Source: Malachius bipustulatus (Eukaryota; Arthropoda; Insecta; Coleoptera; Melyridae). From it: 64,000 nt of DNA. The number at the start of each line of letters is the position of its first letter. Within the stretch, counting starts at the first letter, position 1. The stretch is taken from assembly GCA_910589415.1 (NCBI GenBank), contig OU342630.1, positions 48,950,012 through 49,014,011 of the forward strand, written 5' to 3'. A model generated the notes under the pieces. The model was given only the letters and a program-made list of their open reading frames with translations. It was not told where the DNA came from and made no database searches. Of the stretch, positions 48,554 to 59,051 are shown one piece after another. The position numbers and the translations under genes were made by a program.

Positions 48554-48627
48554 TGGCCCATGGGGGGATCGAACCCACGACCTTCGCGTTATTAGCACGA
48601 CGCTCTAACCAACTGAGCTAATGGGCC
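48554..48627 (-). tRNA. tRNA-Ile (anticodon AAT)
   Basis: The 74-nt minus-strand sequence begins GGCCCATTAGCTCAGTTGG and ends CATGGGCCA. The acceptor stem GGCCCAT/ATGGGCC pairs fully. The D arm GCTC/GAGC is intact. The anticodon stem TCGTG/CGCGA closes a loop CTAATAA with AAT at positions 34-36, followed by A37. The T arm GTGGG-TTCGATC-CCCCC has a T50-C64 mismatch where a T-A pair would be expected. The A box (TAGCTCAGTTGG) and B box (GGGTTCGATCC) for RNA polymerase III are present. CCA is not encoded. A T6 run about 8 bases downstream (48545-48540) would terminate transcription. No intron. The T-stem mismatch leaves open that this is a slightly degraded copy. Confidence 0.95.
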
Positions 48628-49554
48628 ACTGGTATCGGTGATGAAAGACCCTGCACAACAACACGTCATCAATTCTGAGTATGTTGCGTCCTCTAGTGAC
48701 GCTACAGACAACTAACATCAATGAAGTTGCGGTGAATTTCAAAAGGAATCTTCATCGTAGGAACAAATTTTCAAATCTAGGTGAACATCGTTCACCAACT
48801 CTCGAATAGATGGCGAGAGGCATCAAGTATTTCAACATTAATAATAATAATTACAGTGTCCGTACTCCGTATACTTTACGAAATTGCAAAAAATATTATT
48901 TAATTTGATTTGCTGAATTTAGAATTGATCAGGAAATCTGATTTCCGTAAATTGATTTTGGCTCAGAACATTTACCCTTCAGCCAATGAGACATCAAAAT
49001 AAAAATTTATTGTTTGGAGTTTCCGAAGAGGTGCATGAGAAGCAACCCTATAGGGCCCCATAAATCAAGAGGGGCGCAACTTACCTCTCAAAAAATTTTA
49101 TTATTTACTACCTACCTACTTTTTCATATCCAAATGTTTATTTTATTTTTATAGGCAGCAAAAAAAACTACGATTGATATAGTCGCGAGGCTATGAAAAA
49201 AGCCAAGGGTTTTTTCCTGTTTTTTCAATCAATCTGCATTTTGTTGCCGAGTTGCACATATAGGGTGTTGCAAAAAAGTCACGCCATTTTTCTCATAGGC
49301 GCCCCTCTTTCAAGATAAAATAACATTTTATTTATTTATATTTTCTATTGAGGGCAAATATCAATATATCAAGGCAAGGTGAATGGAAAAGAGATCAACT
49401 GAGGAGATACTTTTGTGCAAATATACCTAAGTGGTTTAAACTTGATAATTTAAAAAAATTAAATACAGCTTTGTACTCTGTATATTTTCCGAGAAGTTAA
49501 GATACTCCAAGCGGGAATGATGTTATTGTAGCCCGGCAGTGAAGTTACCTACGC
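48628..49554. other. non-coding stretch
   Basis: No coding frame supported. The part just upstream of the tRNA (48640-48850) is less AT-rich but has no recognisable feature. Confidence 0.35.
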
Positions 49555-49562
49555 AACTGGGC

Positions 49563-50916
49563 CAGTGGCGGCTCGTGATAATTTGAACAGGGGAGGCTAA
49601 GACCTATTCTTTCCGGGGGGTCTGGGGAGAGGTCCTACCTCGGAAAATTTTCAGAAAATTTGTTCCTGTATGAAAGTATAAAGGTTACAAAAATTGATTT
49701 TTGATTAGTTAAATGGGTGAAATTAAATTCTTATGACAGCATGACAGCTAGGTAGGACAATAATAGGTACATATTTCTGATAAAACATCTAAAATAACCG
49801 CTAGGGGGTGTAAAGAGCCATGACTAAATGAAAAATTTTAATTTTCTGATCATTTTCCAAATTTTGGGTTTATTCAAAATATCGTGGGTGTAATGCCTAA
49901 ATAAATTCGATTTTTTTAACTTTTTTCTTTTTTTTCTACTTTTTTCGATAACTTGATAAATAAAGTAGGTATGTAGTGAAATTGATATGCGTGTTTAATA
50001 AATATATTTTCATATAGTAGGTACAATAGCAATAAAACATAACTTCTATCAAAAATTTTTAAAATAAAGTGCAAAATTCTCTTAAAAAACAACAAAGAAA
50101 AAACATTTAATTTTTTTAATATTTTTTTTTAAGAAATTCAAATTATCTCAGATAGCTTTAATAATTAAAAGGTCATAGAGAAAATAAATAGAAAATATCA
50201 GATTTTTTTATATACCAACGGTAATCGTCTATGTTTTTCAGCTGCAAAATGATCAATAACGTCTTCGTAAATTCGTATTTCCATCTGTGCACGTGCATGA
50301 GGCAAGTCTCCACTGCCCTTTGCTTCGTGCATACTCTGTTCGATAAAATTGATCCACGTTCAATAGTCCTATGTGTAGGTATACCTATTTATTTAATTTA
50401 CCACCTCATACAGAAGAGCAGGAGGCTTGCCTCAGCCTGTTCAAATATTAATATTATCTATCGCCCATGCACTACCCCGACCCATGTCTTGCGCGCGTTG
50501 TTGTGAGAGTGTAGACGTTTTACGAGTATTCGCGTCAAATAACATTCGTTCTTGCAATAACGGACAGATTAGACTAGAGGAGGACCGCCTCTTGCGATGC
50601 CAAAGGCAAAGGCAGCGCAGCATCCACTCCAGTTCCACTAGCCCGGCGGAAACCTTGCGTATTTTTCCGTCTACATGGATAGGAGATACGAGTTGGAGGC
50701 AGGCCTCCGGTCGGCCACAACGGGATGTAATATTATTTGTATTTCACTTTATAGGTATGTCTACCTATTACTTATAATGTTAACCATCTCACCTGTTGCA
50801 TCGGATTATTTTTTACCTTACGCTATTAAAAAAACATTAACAAGTCTAAAAAGCTTAAAAGCTCAAAATACTGGGGAGGCTCAGCCTCCTCTGCCTCCTC
50901 TGAATAACCGCCACTG
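49563..50916. mobile_element. non-autonomous hAT transposon with exact 8-bp target duplication
   Basis: The element begins CAGTGGCGGCTCGTG and ends AACCGCCACTG. It is flanked on both sides by the identical octamer AACTGGGC (49555-49562 and 50917-50924). An 8-bp duplication and CA...TG ends are the signature of hAT transposons. Subterminal GGGGAGGCT and GGGGAGGCTCAGCCTCC words are shared. The 1354-bp interior has several overlapping frames (50231-50917) but nothing resembling a hAT transposase or BED zinc finger, so it must move in trans. Confidence 0.85.
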
Positions 50917-50924
50917 AACTGGGC

Positions 50925-51646
50925 AGTTACTTGATCAAATCCGACTGCTATACATGCCTTATATTTAACAAGAAGTCATTTTTTTATTAAGATGACGCGC
51001 TAACAAAGACTGCCATCACGATGTAATGACAATCAAAAAGTTACGTAAGTACCTAAAAGTAACATTACCCTGCAGCTCTGGATTGCAGTTTTGTTACCTT
51101 TACCTATCCAATTTTCCTGATTTTGTCAACTGACATATTATTAGGGTACGTACCTAATACAATGTTATCTCGTTAAAGTTATTATTATACCTAGTTACCT
51201 AAACTATTATTGCTCGATCAAATCAGATAATGGAATGAGAGAAATTTACACCAGTTGCGAGCAAATCTGACCAGAACTAATACCGAGCGGTTAGAACAAA
51301 CTAAAACAACTATTAGGTACCGTTGTGATATTTAACGCAGGTGCTCAGCTAAAACCGACTCCGCTTATTTGAATATCTTCTATCCAGATAAGTATTAACT
51401 TATTGTATCAAATCTAAATTTGAAATCTTCCAAAAAGCGTACCTATTATGGGTATCTGTTTTATTTTAATGTATTTTTTGAAGCATCGTGTGAAATAAAC
51501 AAAAATTTAAACAATCCACAATACTTCCATCAACTTTCTTCTTGATATTATAGGGGTTACTGAAAGATCTAAAGAAACTGTTCAATAACTTATATTAACC
51601 AATTAATCACTTTCACAAAAAATAGAAAAATCGATTAGCCAATTAT
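50925..51646. other. non-coding stretch
   Basis: Nothing recognised beyond recurring TAGGTAC-type words. Confidence 0.35.
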
Positions 51647-52656
51647 TGGATTCTGTGAGTCGGAAAACCCCCCGAAAAGTGCATGGATTTTAGAGTCTAA
51701 CGAAACTAGCCCTCCCCCCCGTTTTCGAGGATTCTGAATACGATGGTGGTGGTTTAAACTTTTCTCGAGTTGACCGCACCCCCTAAAACGGCCAAAAACC
51801 ACCCCTATGAAGGGTAAATCACGGAACTTTTTTCTCTTGGCGGCCAAACTTGTGTCACCCCCTGTTTTCGAGATCGCTGAACGCGATGCTGACGTCGAGG
51901 TCGGTCCTCGACGCCCGCCAACCCCTCGGTCGTACGTAAATCAGAGCACCCTCTGCCCACCCCTCTTTATATTTTATTTGTTAATAAAAAAGACCCTATA
52001 TTTGACACCCTTACTCACGATTGATATATTTTTATAAAAAGTTCTCATGTTAATTTTTCACTCTTCCGGGGGTTGTTCTTGGCCGCGTAGAAGGGTTGGC
52101 GGGCGTTGAGAACTGACCTCGACGTCAGCATCGCGTTCAGCATCCTCGAAAACGGGCGGGGACGGATTTTCGTCGATTTCACGCAGCGAGTTCCCGTTTC
52201 ACCCCTTCCGGGGATTGTTCTTGGCCGCGGAGAGGGGTTGGCGGGCGTCGATGACCGACCTCGACTCCAGCATCGCGTTATCGACCTCGAAAATGGGCGG
52301 GGACGATTTTCGTCGATTTCACCCGGCGAGTTCCCGGCGTGTCACCCATTCCGGGGGTTGTTTCGGCCGCGTAGAGGGGTTGGCGGGCGTCGAAAACCGA
52401 CCTCGACGTCAGCATCGCGTTCAGCGACCTCGAAAACGGGGGGTGACACAAGTTTGGCCGCCAAGAGAAAGAAGTTCCGTGATTTACCCCCTTCATATAG
52501 GGGTGGTTTTTGGCCGTTTTAGGGGGTGCGGTCAACTCGAGAAGAGTTAAAACCACCACCATCGTATTCAGCATCCTCGAAAACGTGGGGGGGGGGGGGG
52601 GGCTAGTCTCGTTAGATTCTGAAATCCGAGCACATTCGTCCGACTCACAGAATCCA
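51647..52656. mobile_element. GC-rich asymmetric foldback with tandem units in one arm
   Basis: Ends TGGATTCTGTGAGTCGG and CGACTCACAGAATCCA are inverted. The arms pair again at TTGGCGGCCAAACTTGTGTC / GACACAAGTTTGGCCGCCAA and at CGATGCTGACGTCGAGGTC / GACCTCGACGTCAGCATCG. The right arm carries three ~137-143-bp units, each with a CTTGGCCGCG-like word and GGGTTGGCGGGCGT (about 52074, 52211, 52354), whereas the left arm holds one. The arms are strongly GC-rich while the centre (about 51960-52060) is AT-rich. A run of about 15 G lies near 52590. Open frames here (51807-52761) are repeat translations. Confidence 0.65.
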
Positions 52657-53372
52657 CTAAATAACAACGGCGAGTTGACACTGACAAGCACATCCATGGG
52701 TGATCGGAACCGAAACCGGCAACCGGCAATTGGTAGGCACCTGAACGTCGTTAATAATTAATGTACCTAATAAGTGTTCGTCTTTCGTCTTAAATGTGTT
52801 TAACGTCTTTATTCGTCTTTACGTCTTACTTCTTTATCACCAGAGAATCACGGACACTACCAAGGTCTTTTATGCCCGTATTCTCCCTTCAATATTCCCG
52901 TTGTCCCTGACTACGCTTGCCGATGTCAAATCAAATTTTTAAAAGTCCACATACGAACATTACGAACCAAATGTAAATTTCTTTGAAAATATAGGGGGTT
53001 TTGCTTATCATAACAGATCTAAGTATTGAATTTCTGTCTTATTTATTTGGGAATCGGGCTCTTTATTGAAATTATTATTTATTAAAAGATTTTTATAAAA
53101 GAACGAAACGTTTCAGGGCCGTTTGGTCCCTTGTTCACTCGTAATGTAAAAAACATGTAAAAAACTTAAAAATACTTTAAAAAACTATAATTAATATTAA
53201 TATAATAAAATGGTCGTAAAATGGCGTTTTTATGAAATTAAAATTTTAAATTTTAGAAAATATAATAAATTGACTTGATTATGACATTTTATGTTATTAT
53301 AGGTATTATATTATACTTATGTAAACGCCTTCTCATTTAAAGAACCTTCTTGCGCATCAATCGCATAAATAG
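52657..53372. other. non-coding stretch
   Basis: No gene recognised; 53150-53340 is very AT-rich. Confidence 0.35.
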
Positions 53373-54068
53373 AAGAGCTGGGCAAAGCCCTCGACAAAAG
53401 AGTATGAACAGGAATTGCAACGGAAGCCACAAGCCCTTTTGTAAAGGATTTGGAGCTCTACCTATACAGGCTGGGCGTTTTGCAAAAAAGCTTGAAGCCC
53501 TTGAAAAAAAGCTTAAGTGTTTGAAAAAAGCTTAAAAGCTGTTGAAAAAGGTTTTTTCATAAATATATATCTTGCCGCTGAGAATCAATTCGGCAAGAAA
53601 TCTCGGGGCAAAATATCGATTCAAAAAATAAGAAGAGACTCGCTACTCAAAAGATCAATTCTTTTGAGAATCGATTTAGATCGCACATCCCTATTCAAGA
53701 CCTCCCACCGTCTTTCGTCTTCCTAGCAGCAAGATGCGAATTGCAAGCTGCATCTCTTAAGAATATTGACGCACTTTTGTTTTAAAGAGCTGCTTCTGTC
53801 TTCCTTTATTAAAGAGCGAATTGGAATTGAGAATGCAAAACGGCTTCGATTCCTTTTGAAGGCATTATAAGCCCTCAAAAGAATTGAAAGTCTTCAAAAG
53901 GAATTGAATTGAAGCTCTTTTTTGCATTCGCAATTTCAAAGCTCTCTAATATGAGCTCAAAGCCACCACAAGCCTTTGTTTTAAAAAGGTCTTCGAGTCA
54001 TGGAATTGAAATTCCTAAAAGATCTTATCTAAAGTCACAAACCCTCAAGCCCTGCCATGCAAGCTCTG
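53373..54068. mobile_element. possible non-autonomous hAT-like element
   Basis: The left end AAGAGCTGGGCAAAGCC and the reverse complement of the right end (CAGAGCTTGCATGGC) are imperfect inverted copies. The flanking octamers ATAAATAG (53365-53372) and ATAATTAG (54069-54076) match at 7 of 8 positions. The interior is crowded with short subterminal-type words AAGCTT, AAGCTC and TTGAAAA in both orientations, as seen in hAT ends. No transposase; short frames at 53350-53726 are not supported. Confidence 0.4.
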
Positions 54069-54076
54069 ATAATTAG

Positions 54077-55384
54077 TGTTATTCTTGGATTCAATTATGA
54101 ATATTATCACCATTTTGGAAATATGTTGTTGAAGTTTTTCAAGATCTAATCATAGTTTAGTATGGTTTTTACTGTGATAATTTTATTTTAATTTCTTTTA
54201 AAACGTGCCCTATAAAAGAATATAGAAATCTAGCAATTTTGACCGATTTTCTGTCTACTGGTGAAATAATGACCAAATCGCAAATTTTTGGGCACAAATG
54301 CTATCTTTTAACTCTGTTAATTTGATTGAAATATTATGCTTAGTTTTTCATATAGGTACAGGTGTGCATCAGGTGTTCCACAAATAGATTTTTACAAAAT
54401 TTGTAATCGCTGCCATTGTGAAACGATTTGACCGATATTTCTCAAAATGTAAACCGTCATGACAACTCCGTCTAGACAAAAGTTACAGTTTTTTTCAATA
54501 AAAATCCACAGTCGTCCATAGGCTTGACAAGGATTTGAAATTTTGAGCTTAAAGCTTGCAAGGTGAGGGGAGTTTTTCATACTTTATTTTTGAGTTGAAA
54601 CTTCAAAGGGAGTGATAATAAATTATTAAAAATGAAATAGGTTTCATTTTTCATTCAAAATAAAAATAAAATTTGGTTTCATTAGAACTTTATAAGTCTA
54701 TTTTGTCTACTTAGTAGGTATGATTACCTTCCTACTTCGAACATGCACTTCTATAGGATTAACTAGCAACATAATTCCCGTCTCTCATTCGTGGTTCAAA
54801 GGTGATGGCGGCGAGATAAACACTCCATCCAACAGCCTGTGTGAATATATGTAAATACGACTATACAACAGTGTTTGGTAAATAAACAGGTGAATTATTA
54901 GATGGCTGGCCTTTCCATGCCTGCAAGGGATTCAATCCTCCGATAAACACTCAGGATGTTTATCTTCGTGACAGATAAACCGTTCCTGTGCGCTAAAACC
55001 AGCGCGCAATCTTTCACTGATCATTAAAACAAAAAAGAGATATTTTTTAGTTAATTAATCCATTCCATTTACTCTGAATGATCACTACTTTAGTCAACTT
55101 TGCACATTGAAAATTTCACGTTGTTTTTTGACGTCTTTTATAGCTATTGTTGGGTTGGGACATACATTAGCTTGAAACACATAGAACTATATAATTGAAC
55201 ATGTTTCAGTTTCAGGGTATAAAAGGAAAGTTGAGAGTTGATTCAATGCTCGAGATATGGAAGTGCTATTATTAGACAACTATCAGATCAGATTGAATGA
55301 AAATCCGTTTTCAATTACCCTGATGGACAGATTTTCAATTTTGATATAATATGTTTTATTAATAAAATAAAACCGGTGACTATA
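54077..55384. other. non-coding stretch
   Basis: No gene, RNA or element end recognised. Confidence 0.35.
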
Positions 55385-56388
55385 CAGGGTGCACCATGTA
55401 TCCTTCTCTATATTGCTATCTCCTGAACGCTAAAAGATACAGGGTCGGTTAAATTAGAGAAAAGATGCGCAGTTTTGTGGCCATCTCGAATTCGTCAAAA
55501 CATGCAAGATATCTGTGACCGTTCCTGAAATATCCTGAAAAAACTGAAAAATCGAGATTTCTTATTTTCCTCATATCTTTTTTATTATTGGAAATTAATA
55601 AATAATTTTTTGTAGGCTTACATAAGCCGTTAAGAGCTATCCATCTGACATTTCGAAAATTTTCAACGCCTACTATATCCAAGAGTTTTCACAGTCAACT
55701 TTCGTTTTTCTTATGGCCGCCATATTATTTTTTTATGTCGTTCGATATGAAAAAAATAATGGAAACCAAAAATTGATAAACTTCAAAAAAAAATTTTTTT
55801 TAATTTTTATTCTTAATTTTTCAAAGAAAAACCAAATAAAAAATCGTCGAAAAACGTCACCATTTGTAAAATACGCCGAAATAGTGCTTGCCTTATGGTT
55901 TTTTAATTTATCTATGAAATTCAGTCTAAAAATGTGTCTTTTTTGTAAAGAAAAAAGAAGAATAATTTTTTTTTTAATTTATTTTTTGAAGTTTAACAAT
56001 TTTTTGTTTTTATGATTTTTTTTATACCGAACAACATAAAAAAAACACTATGGTGGCCATAAGAAAAACGAAAGTTGACTATGAAAATTCTGGGATCTAG
56101 TAGGCGTTGAAAATTTTTGAAATGTCAGATGGATAGCTCTTAACGGCTTATGTAAGCCTACAAAAAATTATTTATTAATTTCCAATAATAAAAAAGATAT
56201 GAGGAAAATAAGAAATCTCGATTTTTCAGTTTTTTCAGGATATTTCAGGAACGGTCACGGATATCTTGCATGTTTTGACGAATTCGAGATGGCCACAAAA
56301 CTGCGCATCTTTTCTCTAATTTAACCGACCCTGTATCTTTTAGCGTTCAGGAGATAGCAATATAGAGAAGGATACATGGTGCACCCTG
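55385..56388. mobile_element. 1-kb foldback family, copy 2
   Basis: Same family as 47110-48105: ends CAGGGTGCACCATGTATCCT and AGGATACATGGTGCACCCTG, flanked by TA. The arms are better matched than in copy 1; for example the inner words around TCCTGAACGCTAAAAGATAC and GTATCTTTTAGCGTTCAGGA mirror exactly. Frames at 55449-55682 and 55713-56015 lie in the arms and are not genes. Confidence 0.85.
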
Positions 56389-57571
56389 TAGTATTGTCCG
56401 ACATTATTAATTAAATAAAAAGTCCAAAATTTTATTTTTTAAATTATTTACCTACTAGTAACATAATATTACTGTAATTTGATTTTTTATTTATTTTTTT
56501 TTGAAGAAGGTCTTACTCATAATCATCATTACTTTAATAATTTTCTATTACTATTAGTGCATTAACAGCCGCTCTTAAAATCAAAGCTAAACGTTCAAGA
56601 CACCATAAATGAAGAAAAAAGTGGACACCCTATTGTCACCACTGTGATAGTCATTGTACTGAAATATGAGTTAAGAAGATTATAAAATTAAAATAAGCGG
56701 AAGGTAAGTAGCGTAGTATCGCAAAACACCCGAGAGATGGCGCCGGGCTCGACAAGTCACTGAGTTCCCACGAAATGAAAAATACATAAGCGGCGGGAGC
56801 ATTCGAGAAAGGCAAGATCATACTTCACAGGATCATTTCTGTAGTATATCTTCGCAAACTCTACATCCAAATGTGGAGTTGTCACAACCATGATGATGAG
56901 GCGAAGTTTCGCATCTTGAGCGTGAGGCGGATATTTGACATCTCTTTGCAGATGACACTTATCATCGATGATCGTTCACTTGCTTCGGCAAGCACGGATG
57001 CGGAACAGCCTGAATGGTTGTGAAATTTTTATAATATAATATAAATTTTAATGTGTAATATGTTAACAGTTAAGTAGTTAACACACAAGTGTCCCATAAT
57101 TACGTGGTGCAATGCAATCTCGCGACAAGAGGCTACAGCATAGACTGTCACGGACGTTCCCGTAATGCGTTTGCGCAAAAGCGGTGATAGGTAGGGGGAG
57201 AGGGTAGGGTTGATCAGCCAATAATGATAATAAATCAAACATTTATGTTAAAAATAATTATTATTGTTTCCGAATCAACATTAATTTATCAGAAAAATTA
57301 AAAATTTTATATTGTCATATAGGCGCGCTTCTTCAATGAAAAATACGAATTACATAACAGGAAAAATAATAATTCATGACCAATATGGAAATACTTGGGA
57401 CTAGAAGTGCATTTCCTTATTAAAAAAATATTTACGTACCTACCTATTTGCTTCTATCGAGTTTTTAAAGAACACCAGTTTCTTAAACGAAATTCACTTA
57501 TGCCATAATATTATGTAATATTAAAATTCAAACAAATGGGGATTATATAATGCAATATATGCGAAGTTTAA
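56389..57571. other. non-coding stretch
   Basis: The part at 56690-57010 is less AT-rich and contains GAGATGGCGCCGGGCTCGAC, but no coding frame, RNA or repeat could be identified. Confidence 0.35.
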
Positions 57572-57728
57572 AATTATTCTTCGCTGTTGTCCTACATGAT
57601 TATTCACCCTGTAGTATGCATATTTCCATGCCAACTCGCACAATCACAAAGACAGAGCAAAAAACACCTTTCTTATCTGCTGATTAACTGCCGCTCCGAT
57701 CCACCTCTTATTACTCATTGCATTGATT
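57572..57728. repeat. DIRS left terminal repeat
   Basis: From GTAGTATGCATATTTCC to CATTGCATTGATT it is the mirror of the right terminal repeat. The outermost bases (57572-57609, beginning AATTATTCTTCGCTG) differ from the right end but are copied in complement in the internal complementary region. Contains CACCCTGTAG. Confidence 0.85.
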
Positions 57729-57782
57729 TGTGCCAACTCGTGCGGACGTGAATTATTTTTAGTGAATAAAATTGCAAGAAAA

Positions 57783-59043
57783 ATGTCAAAAAGACATAGA
57801 AGCATTGAATTATCCTTATCAAGCGATACTTCAAATGAAGAAGGACCGTCTACAAGTGGTAGAATTGTGAAAGGAAAACGCCTAAAAACAGATAGAAAAT
57901 ACGATTTGCTAATGAAAGAGTTAAAAGACATAAAAAGGAAAATTGGGAAAATGTCAGATTCAGAGCAGAGTAGTACCTCGGAGGAAGTAGAAGGTAGGTA
58001 AGATAAATGGTAACCCCAAACACCTAAGCAGTTGCTTAGCCTGTTTTAAAAAATTATACAATTAGTATAATGTATAGGTTAGTACAATAGTCAGGAAAAG
58101 GGGTTAATTCAGGATCAAAGGAGGGCAGTTGCCTGACTTATCCTTAGTGTATATTGAAAGATGATTACAATTAGTATGAAATCTTCAATGCAGACAGAAT
58201 TCAATCAGACCTGATCTTAAAATGTCATTATGATTTGTAATTACAGATCATATTGAGCCTGCTGGGAATAGAAACCAAGTTAGCGAAAAGTTATTGGAAG
58301 CCTTGGGAGCAAACCCAGAATCGGCAAAGCAAGAAGGAGAGGAGATTCATGAAGAGATTGCGTCAAGGTGGAAAAATTATTTGAAAGACGGTCTTGACAA
58401 AGAAGCACGTGAAAGGTTATTGAAAAAATATCCCATTCCCAATAATTGTAAGAACTTGAACGCTCCCACGTTAAACCCCGAAGTTGAGATATGTATGTCT
58501 AAGGAGGCAAAGTCACAAGATTTTGTGCTTACTCAAATACAGACGCAGTTAGCGTCAGGCTTAGCAGCTCTGGCAAAAGTTATGAGTACGTTAGTCACAA
58601 ACTCAAATGAATCAGAGACGGATGAACTGACTAGGCTTGCTGATTCAGGACAAATCTTTTGTAACGTACATAATTACATATCAGTACATCGCAGGCATGC
58701 GTCGAAACCTTTTTTGAAGGCAGATATTGCAAAAAGTATGGATTCTTGCCAAATTGATGATTTTTTGTTTGGTAAAAATTTGACCGATTCAGTCAAGGCA
58801 ACGCAAGCTCTTCAGAAAGTCGAAAAAGAAATGAAAAAGACGACGGAAAGATCATCTTATAAAAAATATCCAAGCTTCAAACCAGGCGCTTCGAGAACCT
58901 ACAGACAGCAGGAAGCAGAAAGTCGTCATTTAAACTTCAAGCGACCGTATTACAAAGAGAGGAAGAAACAGTACGAGACGACGCGAGGGAAAGCTTACTC
59001 GGCAACGCACCGGGGGAAGAAATCATTTCAATACCGGAAATAA
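57783..59043 (+). CDS. gag: DIRS gag-like protein, with a probable 253-bp intron
   Basis: Exon 57783-57993 starts at the first ATG after the terminal repeat (MSKRHRSIELSL) and encodes an acidic/basic, Ser-rich N-terminus. The frame stops at 58001 unless an intron 57994-58246 is removed: GAAG|GTAGGTAAG at the donor and TAATTACAG|ATC at the acceptor. The junction keeps frame (GAA-GAT-CAT-ATT) and leads into EPAGNRNQVSEKLLEALG and the second exon 58247-59043. The joined protein would be about 335 residues. It has a middle segment with SQDFVLTQIQTQLASGLAAL and a very basic C-terminus (RKKQYETTRGKAYSATHRGK). No CCHC knuckle is visible, which is normal for DIRS gag. Assignment as gag rests on position and composition. 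Confidence 0.75.
57994..58246 (+). other. probable intron in the DIRS gag gene
   Basis: GT/AG ends, a stop in the intron if retained, and exact phase continuity after removal. The alternative donor seven bases downstream gives an immediate stop. Confidence 0.65.
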
Positions 59044-59051
59044 ACAGTGAG

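Noticed and set aside
51807..52761. Open frames of up to 139 codons in the GC-rich foldback
   Set aside because: They follow the tandem and inverted units on both strands and show no family features.
57644..57931. Minus-strand 95-codon frame at the start of the DIRS element
   Set aside because: It overlaps the terminal repeat and gag exon antisense and has no support of its own.
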